From positions 121,692 through 185,691 of the forward strand of contig JANQPG010000008.1 in NCBI GenBank assembly GCA_028289545.1: a DNA stretch of 64,000 nt. Direction: 5' to 3'. Position 1 is the stretch's first letter, and every line of letters begins with the position of its first letter. Below, one piece after another: positions 33,602-41,711 of this stretch. The notes beneath the pieces are model-generated. The model had not been told where the DNA came from. It did not search any database and worked only from the letters and a program-made list of their open reading frames with translations. The DNA is from Woeseiaceae bacterium (GTDB taxonomy: Bacteria > Pseudomonadota > Gammaproteobacteria > Steroidobacterales > Woeseiaceae). Made by a program: the position numbers and the translations under genes.

Positions 33602-34476
33602 GTGATCTCCGCGTAGCCTCTTTGCCGCAAGCTATCCATGAGTCCGCGCGTAACCGGACCGGCCGGCAGGTACTTGCCCGACTGTCCCGCAACGGTCGGA
33701 AGATCGTCATGCGGCTGCTCGATCGACGTGACGGGCACAACCCCAAACTGGCTATTGCACAGGAACACCTCGTCCGCGGCAGAGAGAACCTGATGACCGA
33801 TCGCCGTAATCTCCACGATCGAGCCGCCCTCCTCCGCGATCTCGAGCACCAGGCGACGCATGACGCCGGCCACGCCTGACTGCGATAAATCGGGTGTCAT
33901 GAGCCGCTCGCCCCGGACGATGAAAACGTTGCTCATGGTACCGCAGATCAGCTGCTCTTCCGTATCGAAACACAGACCTTCGAACACCGTTGACGAGTGC
34001 CACTCGGCACGCGCCAGGACCTGCTCGAGCCGGTTCAGCGTCTTGAGTCCGGCAAGCTGCGGCTGGCGGGCCAGGCGCGTGCTGCATATTCGCACTCGGC
34101 ATCCTTCGCTGTACAGCCGCGGGTCGAGCGGGGCTGCCGAAAAGACGCCGGTGTATACGTTTGCCGTTGCCCCGGACCGCGCATAGCCGCGCGGAGATCG
34201 CCCTGCCGTTACCACGAGTCTCGCGAGCGCAAACTCCAGGTCGAGCATTGTGTTGGACAGCGCCGCGCCCAGTGATTCGGCGAGGCCGTCTGCTCCAGGC
34301 GCTGCAATACCCATACGGCGGCAGCCCGTGCTCAAACGCTCGAGATGCCGGGTGAGCAGCCGAGGTTTGCCGTCACGGATCGCAATGGTTTCGAACAAAC
34401 CGTCGCCATAAAGCCATGCGCGATCGTCGACGGGGATTCCGGTGATCGCCTTGTCCTGGAAATACCACTCGCTCAT
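33595..34476 (-). CDS. pabC: Aminodeoxychorismate lyase
   Basis: 293 aa from the ATG at 34476, which overlaps the pabB stop (ATGA). Fold-type IV PLP enzyme: VDDRAWLYGDGLFETIAIRDG, the PLP lysine in LKTLNRLEQVLAR, EEQLICGTMSNVF and the phosphate-binding GVAGVMRR. It makes p-aminobenzoate from aminodeoxychorismate for folate synthesis; the partner enzyme PabB is encoded just before. Confidence 0.95.
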   Translation of the reverse strand: MSEWYFQDKAITGIPVDDRAWLYGDGLFETIAIRDGKPRLLTRHLERLSTGCRRMGIAAPGADGLAESLGAALSNTMLDLEFALARLVVTAGRSPRGYARSGATANVYTGVFSAAPLDPRLYSEGCRVRICSTRLARQPQLAGLKTLNRLEQVLARAEWHSSTVFEGLCFDTEEQLICGTMSNVFIVRGERLMTPDLSQSGVAGVMRRLVLEIAEEGGSIVEITAIGHQVLSAADEVFLCNSQFGVVPVTSIEQPHDDLPTVAGQSGKYLPAGPVTRGLMDSLRQRGYAEITC

Positions 34477-35825
34477 GTCAGGAACACCCGCAAGAGTCCT
34501 TTCGCCTTGGCCCGCGTCTCGGCGAGTTCGGCGTCGGGAACGGAATCCGCCACGATACCGGAGCCCGCCCGAAAGCAAGCCTCGCGACCGGACAGCACAA
34601 TCGACCGGATCAGGATATTGAGATCCAGTGTGCCGTCTCGGTTCAGGTAACCGAATGAGCCGGTATACGCACCGCGAACGCTGGACTCCAGTTCAGCGAT
34701 AATTTCCATGCACCGCACCTTTGGACAACCCGTGATCGTCCCGCCGGGAAACACGGCCGCTATGATACGGCCCGGCGTCGCGTCGTCGCGGAGCTCGCCG
34801 CGGATGTTCGACACGATATGGTGCACGTGCGCATAACTCTCGAGCACCATCATTTCGTCGACTTCGACGCTGCCCGGTTTGCAGAGGCGCCCGAGGTCAT
34901 TGCGTTCGAGATCGATGAGCATGACGTGCTCGGCGCGTTCCTTGGCGTTCTCGATGAGCTCTCGTCGCAGTGCGTCGTCTTTAGCCGCGTCGTCGGAGCG
35001 CGGCCTCGTCCCGGCAATCGGTCGCGTGCTGATCTCGCGTCCTCTGACGCGGACCAGGCGTTCGGGCGAAGATGACACCACGCTCGTCTCTCCCCAACGC
35101 AGTAGCCCCGCAAAGGGTGCGGGGTTCGCGCTTGCAAGCCGGCGAAACAGCTCGCCGCCGCTCACGGGCGCATCGGTCTCGACCCGCCATTGTCGCGACA
35201 GGTTCGCCTGGTAGATGTCGCCGTCGGCAATGTAGCGCTTTGCTGCCGTGACGGCGTTGAGGAACGCCTCCGGCGGCTCCTCGTGAATACTCGTGACGAC
35301 GATTGGCGGGCTCTCCGGGGCGACAACGCTCACACTTGCAATGTCGTTTCTCACCTCTTCCGGATCAATGTCCGCTTCGGCCTCGATAACCAGCGAAACC
35401 GCCCCCGAATCGAGATCCCTGATCAGGGCTGCCGGACAGCGCACGGCAAACGCACGCGGCAACAGCGGGTCCGCCTCGAGCGACAGGCTCGGCTCGATCT
35501 CTGCCGCAAGTTCATAACCCAAATACAAGAACCATCCGCCTCGAAACGGCAGCGTGCTGCTCGACGGCGGTTGCCGATCCTTTTGAAAGGCAGCGTCCAG
35601 CGTCTCGAGGAACCGCTCGGCGCCATGTTCCCCGAACGAGGGGGCGGTCAATTCGATTGACTCCCCGGGGAATGCAAACAGGATTTCGACGCGACCGAGT
35701 TTCGCCGAAACGGCGGTGCTCTTGAGCAGAAACGGATAGCGTTCGGGCTTGAGCTCGTGAAGCCGCAAAAACTCGGGGACTTCCCGGCTTGCCGTGGTCA
35801 ACGGCAGCACCCGCGGTTCAGTCAC
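34473..35825 (-). CDS. pabB: Aminodeoxychorismate synthase component I
   Basis: 450 aa, GTG start at 35825. The chorismate-binding core carries ANLSRQW, the RPIAGTRPR motif, LIDLERNDLGRLC, SYAHVHHIVSNIRGEL and FPGGTITGCPKVRCMEIIAELE, the last with the conserved Thr/Gly and Lys residues. PIAGTRPR with the downstream pabC marks it as PabB rather than anthranilate synthase TrpE. The amidotransferase subunit PabA is not in the window. The insertion of pabB between fabF and pabC links folate precursor synthesis to the fatty-acid block. Confidence 0.93.
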   Translation of the reverse strand: MTEPRVLPLTTASREVPEFLRLHELKPERYPFLLKSTAVSAKLGRVEILFAFPGESIELTAPSFGEHGAERFLETLDAAFQKDRQPPSSSTLPFRGGWFLYLGYELAAEIEPSLSLEADPLLPRAFAVRCPAALIRDLDSGAVSLVIEAEADIDPEEVRNDIASVSVVAPESPPIVVTSIHEEPPEAFLNAVTAAKRYIADGDIYQANLSRQWRVETDAPVSGGELFRRLASANPAPFAGLLRWGETSVVSSSPERLVRVRGREISTRPIAGTRPRSDDAAKDDALRRELIENAKERAEHVMLIDLERNDLGRLCKPGSVEVDEMMVLESYAHVHHIVSNIRGELRDDATPGRIIAAVFPGGTITGCPKVRCMEIIAELESSVRGAYTGSFGYLNRDGTLDLNILIRSIVLSGREACFRAGSGIVADSVPDAELAETRAKAKGLLRVFLT

Positions 35826-35858
35826 GCCGTCGCTCCGTGTCGCTGGCCGGGGCGTGAT

Positions 35859-37100
35859 TCAATCCAGTCGGCGGAAAACCAGACTGGCGTTTGTGCCACC
35901 AAAGCCGAAGGAATTGGACATGACTGTCTCTACCTTTGCGTCGCGGGCGGTGTTGGCTACGTAGTCGAGATCGCAGGCCGGATCCTGCTCATCGAGATTG
36001 ATTGTCGGCGGCACGACCTGTTGCTCGATCGCCTTCAGCGCGAAGATGGCCTCGACAACACCTGCCGCGCCCAGCAGATGACCGGTCACGGACTTGGTCG
36101 AGCTGACCAGCAGGCTATCCGCCGCCGCACCAAACGTGCGCCGAATCCCCACGGTCTCACCAATATCGCCAACCGGCGTCGACGTTCCGTGTGCGTTCAG
36201 GTAGTCGACTTCGGATGCGTCGATGGAGGCGTCGCGTAACGCCGCGGACATGCACTTGCGAGCGCCTTCGCCGTCTTCGGGCGGAGACGTTATGTGATAG
36301 GCGTCGCCGCTCATGCCGAAACCGATTAATTCGGCGAAAATTGTCGCACCGCGCGCCTTTGCGTGTTCGAGTTCCTCGAGCACAACGCAGCCCGCGCCGT
36401 TGCTCAGGACAAAACCGTCCCGGGAAACGTCGAACGGCCGGCTCGCGGCGGCGGGATCGTCGTTGCGCGTCGACATTGCCTTTGCCGAGCAGAACCCGGC
36501 CATCGCCAAAGGCGTCGTCGCGTATTCGGAACCGCCCGCCAGCATGACGTCGGCATCGCCATGCGCCACGCTGCGACCGGCAATGCCGATGCAGTGCGTG
36601 GAGGTAGCGCACGCCGTTACGATGGAGATGTTCGGACCGGTCAGATTCTTGAGGATGCTGACTTGTCCCGACGTCATGTTGATGATCGAGCCGGGAATAA
36701 AGAACGGCGACACGCGCCGCGGGCCGCCGCTCAAGAGTTTGTCGTGATTGTCCTCGATGTAGCGGATGCCGCCGATCCCCGCGCCCATCGCAACGCCGAT
36801 GCGATCGTTGTTATCGTCGGTAACCGCAAGCCCCGAGTGTTCGAGAGCGTCGAACGCAGCCGCCACGCCGTAGTGTATGAACGGGTCGTTCTTACGCTGA
36901 TCTTTCTTGCTCAGGTACGCATCGGCATCGAAGCCGCTGACCTGGCCGGCAATTTGCGTCGCAAACGTGCTGGCATCGAAATCGTCGATCCTCGTAATTC
37001 CGGACACGCCGTCGCGCACATTCTGCCAGGCCGTATCCACGGTACTACCGACCGGAGACACGATACCGAGGCCAGTGACAACAACGCGACGGAGTTTCAA
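35859..37100 (-). CDS. fabF: 3-oxoacyl-ACP synthase II
   Basis: 413 aa. The only possible start is the TTG at 37100, because an in-frame TAA lies four codons upstream; it has a poor Shine-Dalgarno. Active-site C164 (VTACATSTHC), H304 (NAHGTSTPVGD) and H341 (SVTGHLLGAAG) form the Cys-His-His triad of the KASII condensing enzyme, which elongates acyl-ACP. It follows acpP with an 85-base gap containing a strong hairpin. Confidence 0.97.
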   Translation of the reverse strand: MKLRRVVVTGLGIVSPVGSTVDTAWQNVRDGVSGITRIDDFDASTFATQIAGQVSGFDADAYLSKKDQRKNDPFIHYGVAAAFDALEHSGLAVTDDNNDRIGVAMGAGIGGIRYIEDNHDKLLSGGPRRVSPFFIPGSIINMTSGQVSILKNLTGPNISIVTACATSTHCIGIAGRSVAHGDADVMLAGGSEYATTPLAMAGFCSAKAMSTRNDDPAAASRPFDVSRDGFVLSNGAGCVVLEELEHAKARGATIFAELIGFGMSGDAYHITSPPEDGEGARKCMSAALRDASIDASEVDYLNAHGTSTPVGDIGETVGIRRTFGAAADSLLVSSTKSVTGHLLGAAGVVEAIFALKAIEQQVVPPTINLDEQDPACDLDYVANTARDAKVETVMSNSFGFGGTNASLVFRRLD

Positions 37101-37154
37101 GGCAGGTCCAGGTTAGATGGATGTGGAGTATGCGCGGAGGCGCTACGTCGAGTG

Positions 37155-37178
37155 GCGGCGCAGCGGACGCTGCGCCGC
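37155..37178 (-). terminator. Strong hairpin between acpP and fabF
   Basis: GCGGCGCAGC-GGAC-GCTGCGCCGC is a perfect 10-bp stem with a 4-base loop, 7 bases after the acpP stop on the minus strand. There is no T-run, so it fits a partial attenuator or a 3' stabiliser that raises acpP mRNA relative to fabF. Confidence 0.6.
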
Positions 37179-37185
37179 GCGGTAA

Positions 37186-37428
37186 TCAGCTTTCTTTCGA
37201 ACGAGCCGTGACAAAGTCGATCGCCTGTTGAACAGTCGTGATCTTCTCCGCTTCCTCGTCGGGGATCTCCGTCTCGAACTCTTCTTCGAGCGCCATGACC
37301 AGCTCGACCGTGTCCAGCGAGTCGGCACCGAGATCGTCAACAAACGATGCATCATTGGTCACTTCGTCTTCCTTGACACCAAGCTGCTCGGCAACGATTC
37401 CCTTGACTTGTTCTTCAATACTACTCAT
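37186..37428 (-). CDS. acpP: Acyl carrier protein
   Basis: 80 aa from the ATG at 37428, preceded by AGGAGAAG. The phosphopantetheine attachment serine is S37 in [19 protein letters not shown], and the acidic four-helix pattern ([36 protein letters not shown]) is complete. It carries growing acyl chains for FabF, FabG and FabD in the same block. A long AT-rich leader and the hairpin after its stop suggest separate, strong expression. Confidence 0.98.
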   Translation of the reverse strand: MSSIEEQVKGIVAEQLGVKEDEVTNDASFVDDLGADSLDTVELVMALEEEFETEIPDEEAEKITTVQQAIDFVTARSKES

Positions 37429-37488
37429 GTGCTTGCTTCTCCTGGGAAGGCAAAAAAAATAGGTCGACGTACGCTTCATCACGCGGGG

Positions 37489-37632
37489 CAATAAACGCCC
37501 CGAGCCGTAACACGCACGCAGAGTAGAGCGCGCGCATGTGCTTAATGCCGCCGCCCAGATGTCCCTAAGTTATTGATATTTCACGATCCTTCCAAATCGT
37601 GTGCGGTATTGTAAGTGAATCTATTAAGTCAA
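37489..37632 (-). promoter_or_regulatory. acpP promoter/leader with dyad and hairpin
   Basis: The 243-base gap between fabG and acpP is AT-rich at its fabG end. Minus strand: TTGACT (37632-37627) with TACAAT (37613-37608), although the 13-base spacing is short. Next comes an inverted repeat CACGAT-8-ATCGTG (37601-37582), and a hairpin CGGGGC-7-GCCCCG lies near 37485-37503. A promoter here would let acpP be expressed apart from fabG. The dyad could be an operator or part of the leader RNA. The exact promoter is not settled. Confidence 0.4.
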
Positions 37633-37671
37633 TCTACTCGCGACAAGCCGAAAAATTGCGGCTTTTGGCGC

Positions 37672-38421
37672 TCAGTCCATGAGCATGCCGCCGTTGACGT
37701 GTAGCGTTTCGCCCGTAATGTACGCCGCCGCGGGCGAAGCGAGGAACACAACCGCACTTGCAATGTCCGCGCCGTCCCCGAGCCGCCCCAGCGGCACCTG
37801 CCCAAGCATCGCCTGCCGCTGTTCCTCCGGCAGCACACGGGTCATGTCCGTATCGATGAAACCCGGCGCGACGACGTTGACCGTGACGTTCCGGGAGCCG
37901 ATTTCCCGCGCCAGCGATTTCGAGAATCCAATGATACCGGCTTTCGCTGCCGCGTAATTCGACTGTCCGGCGTTACCCATGACGCCGATGACTGATGCAA
38001 TGTTGACGATACGTCCGCGTTTGGCTTTCATCATGCCGCGCAGACAGGCTTTCGACAGACGGTAGACGCCCGACAGGTTTGTCGAAATGACGTCGTCCCA
38101 TTCGTCGGCTTTCATGCGCATGAGCAGGTTGTCGCGTGTAATACCCGCGTTGTTCACGAGAATGGTAGGCGCACCTTCCTTCTCCTGAATGTCTTTCAGC
38201 GCGTCCGTCACCGAACTGTCGTCTGCAATGTTCAGTACTACTCCACGACCGCCCTCTCCCAGCGCGTCCGATATGCCCGCTGCGCCGCCTTCGCTGGTCG
38301 CGGTGCCCACCACCGTTGCGCCCGCTTCGAGCAGTGCTTTTGCGATTTCCGCGCCAATACCGCGGGAGGCGCCGGTGACCAATGCGGTTTCACCCTTGAG
38401 GGTTTGTCGATCGAATACCAT
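37672..38421 (-). CDS. fabG: 3-oxoacyl-ACP reductase
   Basis: 249 aa SDR enzyme. TGASRGIG cofactor loop, NNAG strand, and the Ser-Tyr-Lys set in NIASVIGVMGNAGQSNYAAAKAG; the C-terminal YITGETLHVNGGM is the family signature. It reduces 3-oxoacyl-ACP with NADPH. Located between fabD (69-base gap) and acpP, the usual order. Confidence 0.97.
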   Translation of the reverse strand: MVFDRQTLKGETALVTGASRGIGAEIAKALLEAGATVVGTATSEGGAAGISDALGEGGRGVVLNIADDSSVTDALKDIQEKEGAPTILVNNAGITRDNLLMRMKADEWDDVISTNLSGVYRLSKACLRGMMKAKRGRIVNIASVIGVMGNAGQSNYAAAKAGIIGFSKSLAREIGSRNVTVNVVAPGFIDTDMTRVLPEEQRQAMLGQVPLGRLGDGADIASAVVFLASPAAAYITGETLHVNGGMLMD

Positions 38422-38490
38422 GTCATTCCTCGTTGATGTTCTTGTGTTCCACGCACCGCAACGGGCGCGTGCGGGACGGTCTGTCCTGCC

Positions 38491-39414
38491 TCAGTTAAGG
38501 GCGGCTTCGAGCCCGCTTTTCGAATCCAGGGTCGCAACCGGCACCTTGCGATCAATGCGCCGCTGCAGACCTGCGAGAACTTTGCCGGGACCACATTCGA
38601 CAACCCGGTCGACGCCAGCGTCGATGATAGCGCCGCTGGTCCGCACCCACTGCACAGGGCTGTACACCTGCCGCGACAGGCGATCGCGAATCCCGTCGGC
38701 ATCGGCGTACTCAAGCGCATCGGTGGCGCCGATGGCCGTGATCTGCGGAGGCGACACGGCAACGTCCGCCAAAGACTCTGCCAGCGTCTTGCCGGCCTCA
38801 CGCATCAGGCTCGAGTGCGACGGCACGCTCACGGGAAGCGGGATGGCGCGGCGCGCTCCAACCGCCTTGGCGGCTTCGATCGCCCTCGCGACGGCTGCCG
38901 CGTGGCCGGCAATCACGACCTGACCCGGCGCGTTGAAGTTGACGGCTTCCACAACCTCGCCATTGGCCACATCCGCGCACACCTGCATGAGCGCCTCGTC
39001 GTCGAGGCCAAGCACCGCCGCCATTGCACCGTCGCCGGCGGGTACGGCCGTCTGCATGAGTTCCGCACGACGTTTAACGACGCGCATGGCGTCGGCAAAA
39101 GCGATACAGCCCGCGGCAACCAGTGCCGAGTACTCGCCGAGACTGTGCCCCGCGACGACTTTGGGCTGCGCGCCGCCGGCGGCAACAAAGGCGCGATAGG
39201 CGGACACGCCCGCCGCAAGCATGGCAGGCTGGGTCACCGTCGTTTGATCGACCTGCTCGGAGGGCCCCTGCTGCACGAGCACCCACAAATCGAAACCCAG
39301 CACGTCGGACGCTTCCGCCCAGGTCTCCCGGACTTCCGGATAGGCCTCCGCGAGATCGGCCTGCATACCGACCGACTGCGAACCCTGCCCCGGAAAAACA
39401 AATGCATCCACCAT
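38491..39414 (-). CDS. fabD: Malonyl-CoA:ACP transacylase
   Basis: 307 aa from the ATG at 39414 (a GTG one codon earlier is possible). FVFPGQGSQSVGMQ, the nucleophile elbow AGHSLGEYSALVA, FNAPGQVVIAG and the late VSVPSHSSLMREA (His) are the transacylase set. It charges ACP with malonyl groups. Normally fabH and plsX precede fabD; here a rhombosortase gene lies upstream instead, 44 bases away. Confidence 0.97.
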   Translation of the reverse strand: MVDAFVFPGQGSQSVGMQADLAEAYPEVRETWAEASDVLGFDLWVLVQQGPSEQVDQTTVTQPAMLAAGVSAYRAFVAAGGAQPKVVAGHSLGEYSALVAAGCIAFADAMRVVKRRAELMQTAVPAGDGAMAAVLGLDDEALMQVCADVANGEVVEAVNFNAPGQVVIAGHAAAVARAIEAAKAVGARRAIPLPVSVPSHSSLMREAGKTLAESLADVAVSPPQITAIGATDALEYADADGIRDRLSRQVYSPVQWVRTSGAIIDAGVDRVVECGPGKVLAGLQRRIDRKVPVATLDSKSGLEAALN

Positions 39415-39458
39415 CACACCCCCCGCAGCTTATGTGAAGATATCGAAATGGCCGCGGA

Positions 39459-40073
39459 TTATAGACGGGCCCGGCCCGTAACACGAACCAGCACGACCAG
39501 CACACCCGCGAGCAGACCGCCGAGTGCCCCATAAAGGTGTGCGTCGACCACCACTGGCCCGCCGGCGGCTTCTTCTGAGCCGGGCAGCGCGCCGTACCAT
39601 TGCTCGAAGACGAGTTTGGCGATGAGGACGGCCCCGAGCAGCAGCGCATCCATGCGCCGCCCTCTCGGCATGCCGCATATGCCGGCGGCCAGCCAGCCAT
39701 GCAGCAACCCCGACAGGCCGACATACCAGCTGAGCCGCGGCGACCACCACCAGAGCCCGGCGTCTACGCTCAGCACGACAGCGAGCGACACGAGCAGCCA
39801 GCCGCGCCAACGAAACGCCTGACCCACGAGCATCCAGACGAGGACAACGCCAGCGACGTTCAGCGCGGCATGGGTGCCGCTCAGATGTACAAAGTGCCCG
39901 CTCACCAGCCGCCAGTAGTCGCCGTTCGAAATCGCGGCCCGCTCGAATCTCAGCACCTCCGTGAAGCCCGGACCCGCCCACCAGAGCAGACCCGCCAACA
40001 TCGCGATCAGGAGCGCAGGCAGCAGCGATAGGAAACCCTTCCGCGCCGCAACGTGCCAATGACTTAACCCCAT
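39459..40073 (-). CDS. rrtA: Rhombosortase
   Basis: 204 aa, about six membrane helices. The rhomboid-type core is GHFVHLSGTHAALNVAG (His/Asn), the catalytic Ser in YVGLSGLLHG and the His in VVDAHLYGALGGLLAG. Size and motifs match rhombosortase, the protease that trims GlyGly-CTERM tails from proteins that usually leave through type II secretion. A gsp cluster starts 103 bases away on the opposite strand, in keeping with that link. No GlyGly-CTERM substrate is encoded in the window. Confidence 0.9.
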   Translation of the reverse strand: MGLSHWHVAARKGFLSLLPALLIAMLAGLLWWAGPGFTEVLRFERAAISNGDYWRLVSGHFVHLSGTHAALNVAGVVLVWMLVGQAFRWRGWLLVSLAVVLSVDAGLWWWSPRLSWYVGLSGLLHGWLAAGICGMPRGRRMDALLLGAVLIAKLVFEQWYGALPGSEEAAGGPVVVDAHLYGALGGLLAGVLVVLVRVTGRARL

Positions 40074-40076
40074 GTT

Positions 40077-40085
40077 TGCTATACT
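40077..40085 (+). promoter_or_regulatory. Extended -10 promoter for the gsp operon
   Basis: TGCTATACT at 40077-40085 is an extended -10 element (TGn plus TATACT), overlapping the first codons of the divergent rhombosortase gene. No good -35 is seen. It would give a leader of about 85 bases before gspG. Confidence 0.45.
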
Positions 40086-40176
40086 GACGTTTAATTCGAG
40101 AGGGCGTCAATTTCGACGCCGAAAGCGGCTGCGGCGTACTCGCAGCCTCATCGCAATCACTCTGGAGATAACGCGC

Positions 40177-40662
40177 GTGACTGGGACAACTGGGACGACA
40201 GGAACGGCCGGGACTGTCAGGCTTAACAAGACCACCCATCGGCAGCGGGGCTTTACGCTGATCGAAATCATGGTTGTCGTGATCATCATCGGCATACTCG
40301 CTGCCATTGTAGCGCCGAACGTCATTGGCAATGTCGACAAGGCCAACGTGACCAAAGCCAAAAGCGAGATCAGAGCAATGGAATCCGCGCTCAAGCTATA
40401 TCGCCTCGACAACTTCGCCTATCCGACAACCGAGCAAGGTCTCGAGGCCCTGATCAAAAAGCCCAACGACCCCAATATCCGCAACTGGAACCCTGGCGGC
40501 TACATGGAGCGCAGCAGCATTCCGTTGGACCCGTGGGGCAACCCCTATCAGTACCTCAATCCGGGCAACAACGGCGCAATCGACGTGTACTCATTCGGCG
40601 CCGACGGGCGTCCCGGCGGCGAAGAGAATAACGCCGACATCGGAAACTGGGACCTGAACTGA
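40177..40662 (+). CDS. gspG: Type II secretion major pseudopilin GspG
   Basis: 161 aa from the GTG at 40177, chosen because GGAG lies 9 bases upstream. The prepilin site RQRG/FTLIE is followed by the hydrophobic helix IMVVVIIIGILAAIVAPNV, then the GspG globular part (KLYRLDNFAYPTTEQGLEAL, DPWGNPYQYLNPG, SFGADGRPGGEENNADIGNW) with its calcium-site region. The leader before the cleavage site is about 25 residues and contains a Thr-Gly repeat, longer than usual. First gene of gspGHIJKLMN. Confidence 0.96.
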   Translation: MTGTTGTTGTAGTVRLNKTTHRQRGFTLIEIMVVVIIIGILAAIVAPNVIGNVDKANVTKAKSEIRAMESALKLYRLDNFAYPTTEQGLEALIKKPNDPNIRNWNPGGYMERSSIPLDPWGNPYQYLNPGNNGAIDVYSFGADGRPGGEENNADIGNWDLN

Positions 40663-40689
40663 CGCCGGCCGCACAGCGGGCAGACGGTA

Positions 40690-41256
40690 ATGCACGCTCC
40701 CCATCGACAAACCGGCTTCACGCTGTTCGAAGTGCTTGTGGTCGTGTTCATCATTGCCGTCATTGCAGGCACCGCCGTACTGTCGCTCGGCGTGCTCGGC
40801 GATGATCGCGATGTCGACCGGGAAGCAAACCGGGCAATGACACTGTTTGCCGTGGCCAAGGACGAAGCCATGCTGCAGGGTCGCGAGTTCGGCATCGAGT
40901 TCCAGCGCGGAGGCTATCGCTTTGTCGAGTTCGATACCGAAACCGAACAGTGGTTCGACGTGCCGGGCGACGACGACTTGTTGCGGACCTACACGCTGCC
41001 CGAAAGTATGGAACTCGAACTCTACCTCGACGGCCAGGCGGTCAAACTCGAAAACGCGCTGGCCGAACTCGCCGTTGCGGACGACGACGATCCACCCGAC
41101 TCCGACACGGACTACTCACCGCACGTATTCCTCTACTCCAGTGGCGACATGACCCCGTTCGAGCTGCACGTGCTGCGTCCGGCAGACGATGCGCGAATAC
41201 GCTTCGAAATCGATCTGCTCGGCAACGCCCGCTACCTCGAGGAGGACGAGTTTTGA
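40690..41256 (+). CDS. gspH: Type II secretion minor pseudopilin GspH
   Basis: 188 aa. Prepilin site QTG/FTLFE near residue 9, hydrophobic helix VLVVVFIIAVIAGTAVLSLGV, then a GspH-type beta domain (FAVAKDEAMLQGREFGIEFQRGGYRFVEFD). Its stop overlaps the gspI start. The acidic stretch DDDDPPDSDTD lies in a loop. Function: minor pilin of the pseudopilus that pushes substrates through the secretin. Confidence 0.92.
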   Translation: MHAPHRQTGFTLFEVLVVVFIIAVIAGTAVLSLGVLGDDRDVDREANRAMTLFAVAKDEAMLQGREFGIEFQRGGYRFVEFDTETEQWFDVPGDDDLLRTYTLPESMELELYLDGQAVKLENALAELAVADDDDPPDSDTDYSPHVFLYSSGDMTPFELHVLRPADDARIRFEIDLLGNARYLEEDEF

Positions 41257-41711
41257 TCGCGCGTCGCAATGCCAGCAACGGCCGCCGCGGCCCTCAGTCA
41301 GGACTGACGCTGATCGAGGTCATGGTATCGCTGGTGGTCATCAGCCTGGCGCTCACGGCCGCCGCCGTCAGTCTGGGGCAAGTCATCAGCAGCACCAACA
41401 GCATGCGCGATCGCACTTACGCCAGCTGGATCGGGCAGAACCGCCTGGCCGAGCTCCGCCTGTCCGGGGAGCTGCCGGACACCGGACGCACGAACGGCGA
41501 GGTCCAGTACGCGGGCGTCGACTGGCGCTGGGAAACCAACATCTCCGAAACGGGGGTCGAAAACCTGCTGCGAATCGACGTTTCGGTCATTGCCCCCGAG
41601 CGCGAGGATCCCGCATGGACCGTCACGGGCTTTATCGGCGAGCCCGTCATTCCCGGCCAGGCGAATCGCGCCTGGGCGAGCAACAGGCGCGACCGGGGTG
41701 ACCGACAGTGA
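41253..41711 (+). CDS. gspI: Type II secretion minor pseudopilin GspI
   Basis: 152 aa from the TTG at 41253, which overlaps the gspH stop by four bases. The prepilin site is QSG/LTLIEVMVSLVVISLALTAAAVSL, then the short GspI domain with WIGQNRLAELRL and VDWRWETNISET. Forms the tip complex with GspJ and GspK. An ATG start is not available. Confidence 0.93.
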   Translation: MIARRNASNGRRGPQSGLTLIEVMVSLVVISLALTAAAVSLGQVISSTNSMRDRTYASWIGQNRLAELRLSGELPDTGRTNGEVQYAGVDWRWETNISETGVENLLRIDVSVIAPEREDPAWTVTGFIGEPVIPGQANRAWASNRRDRGDRQ

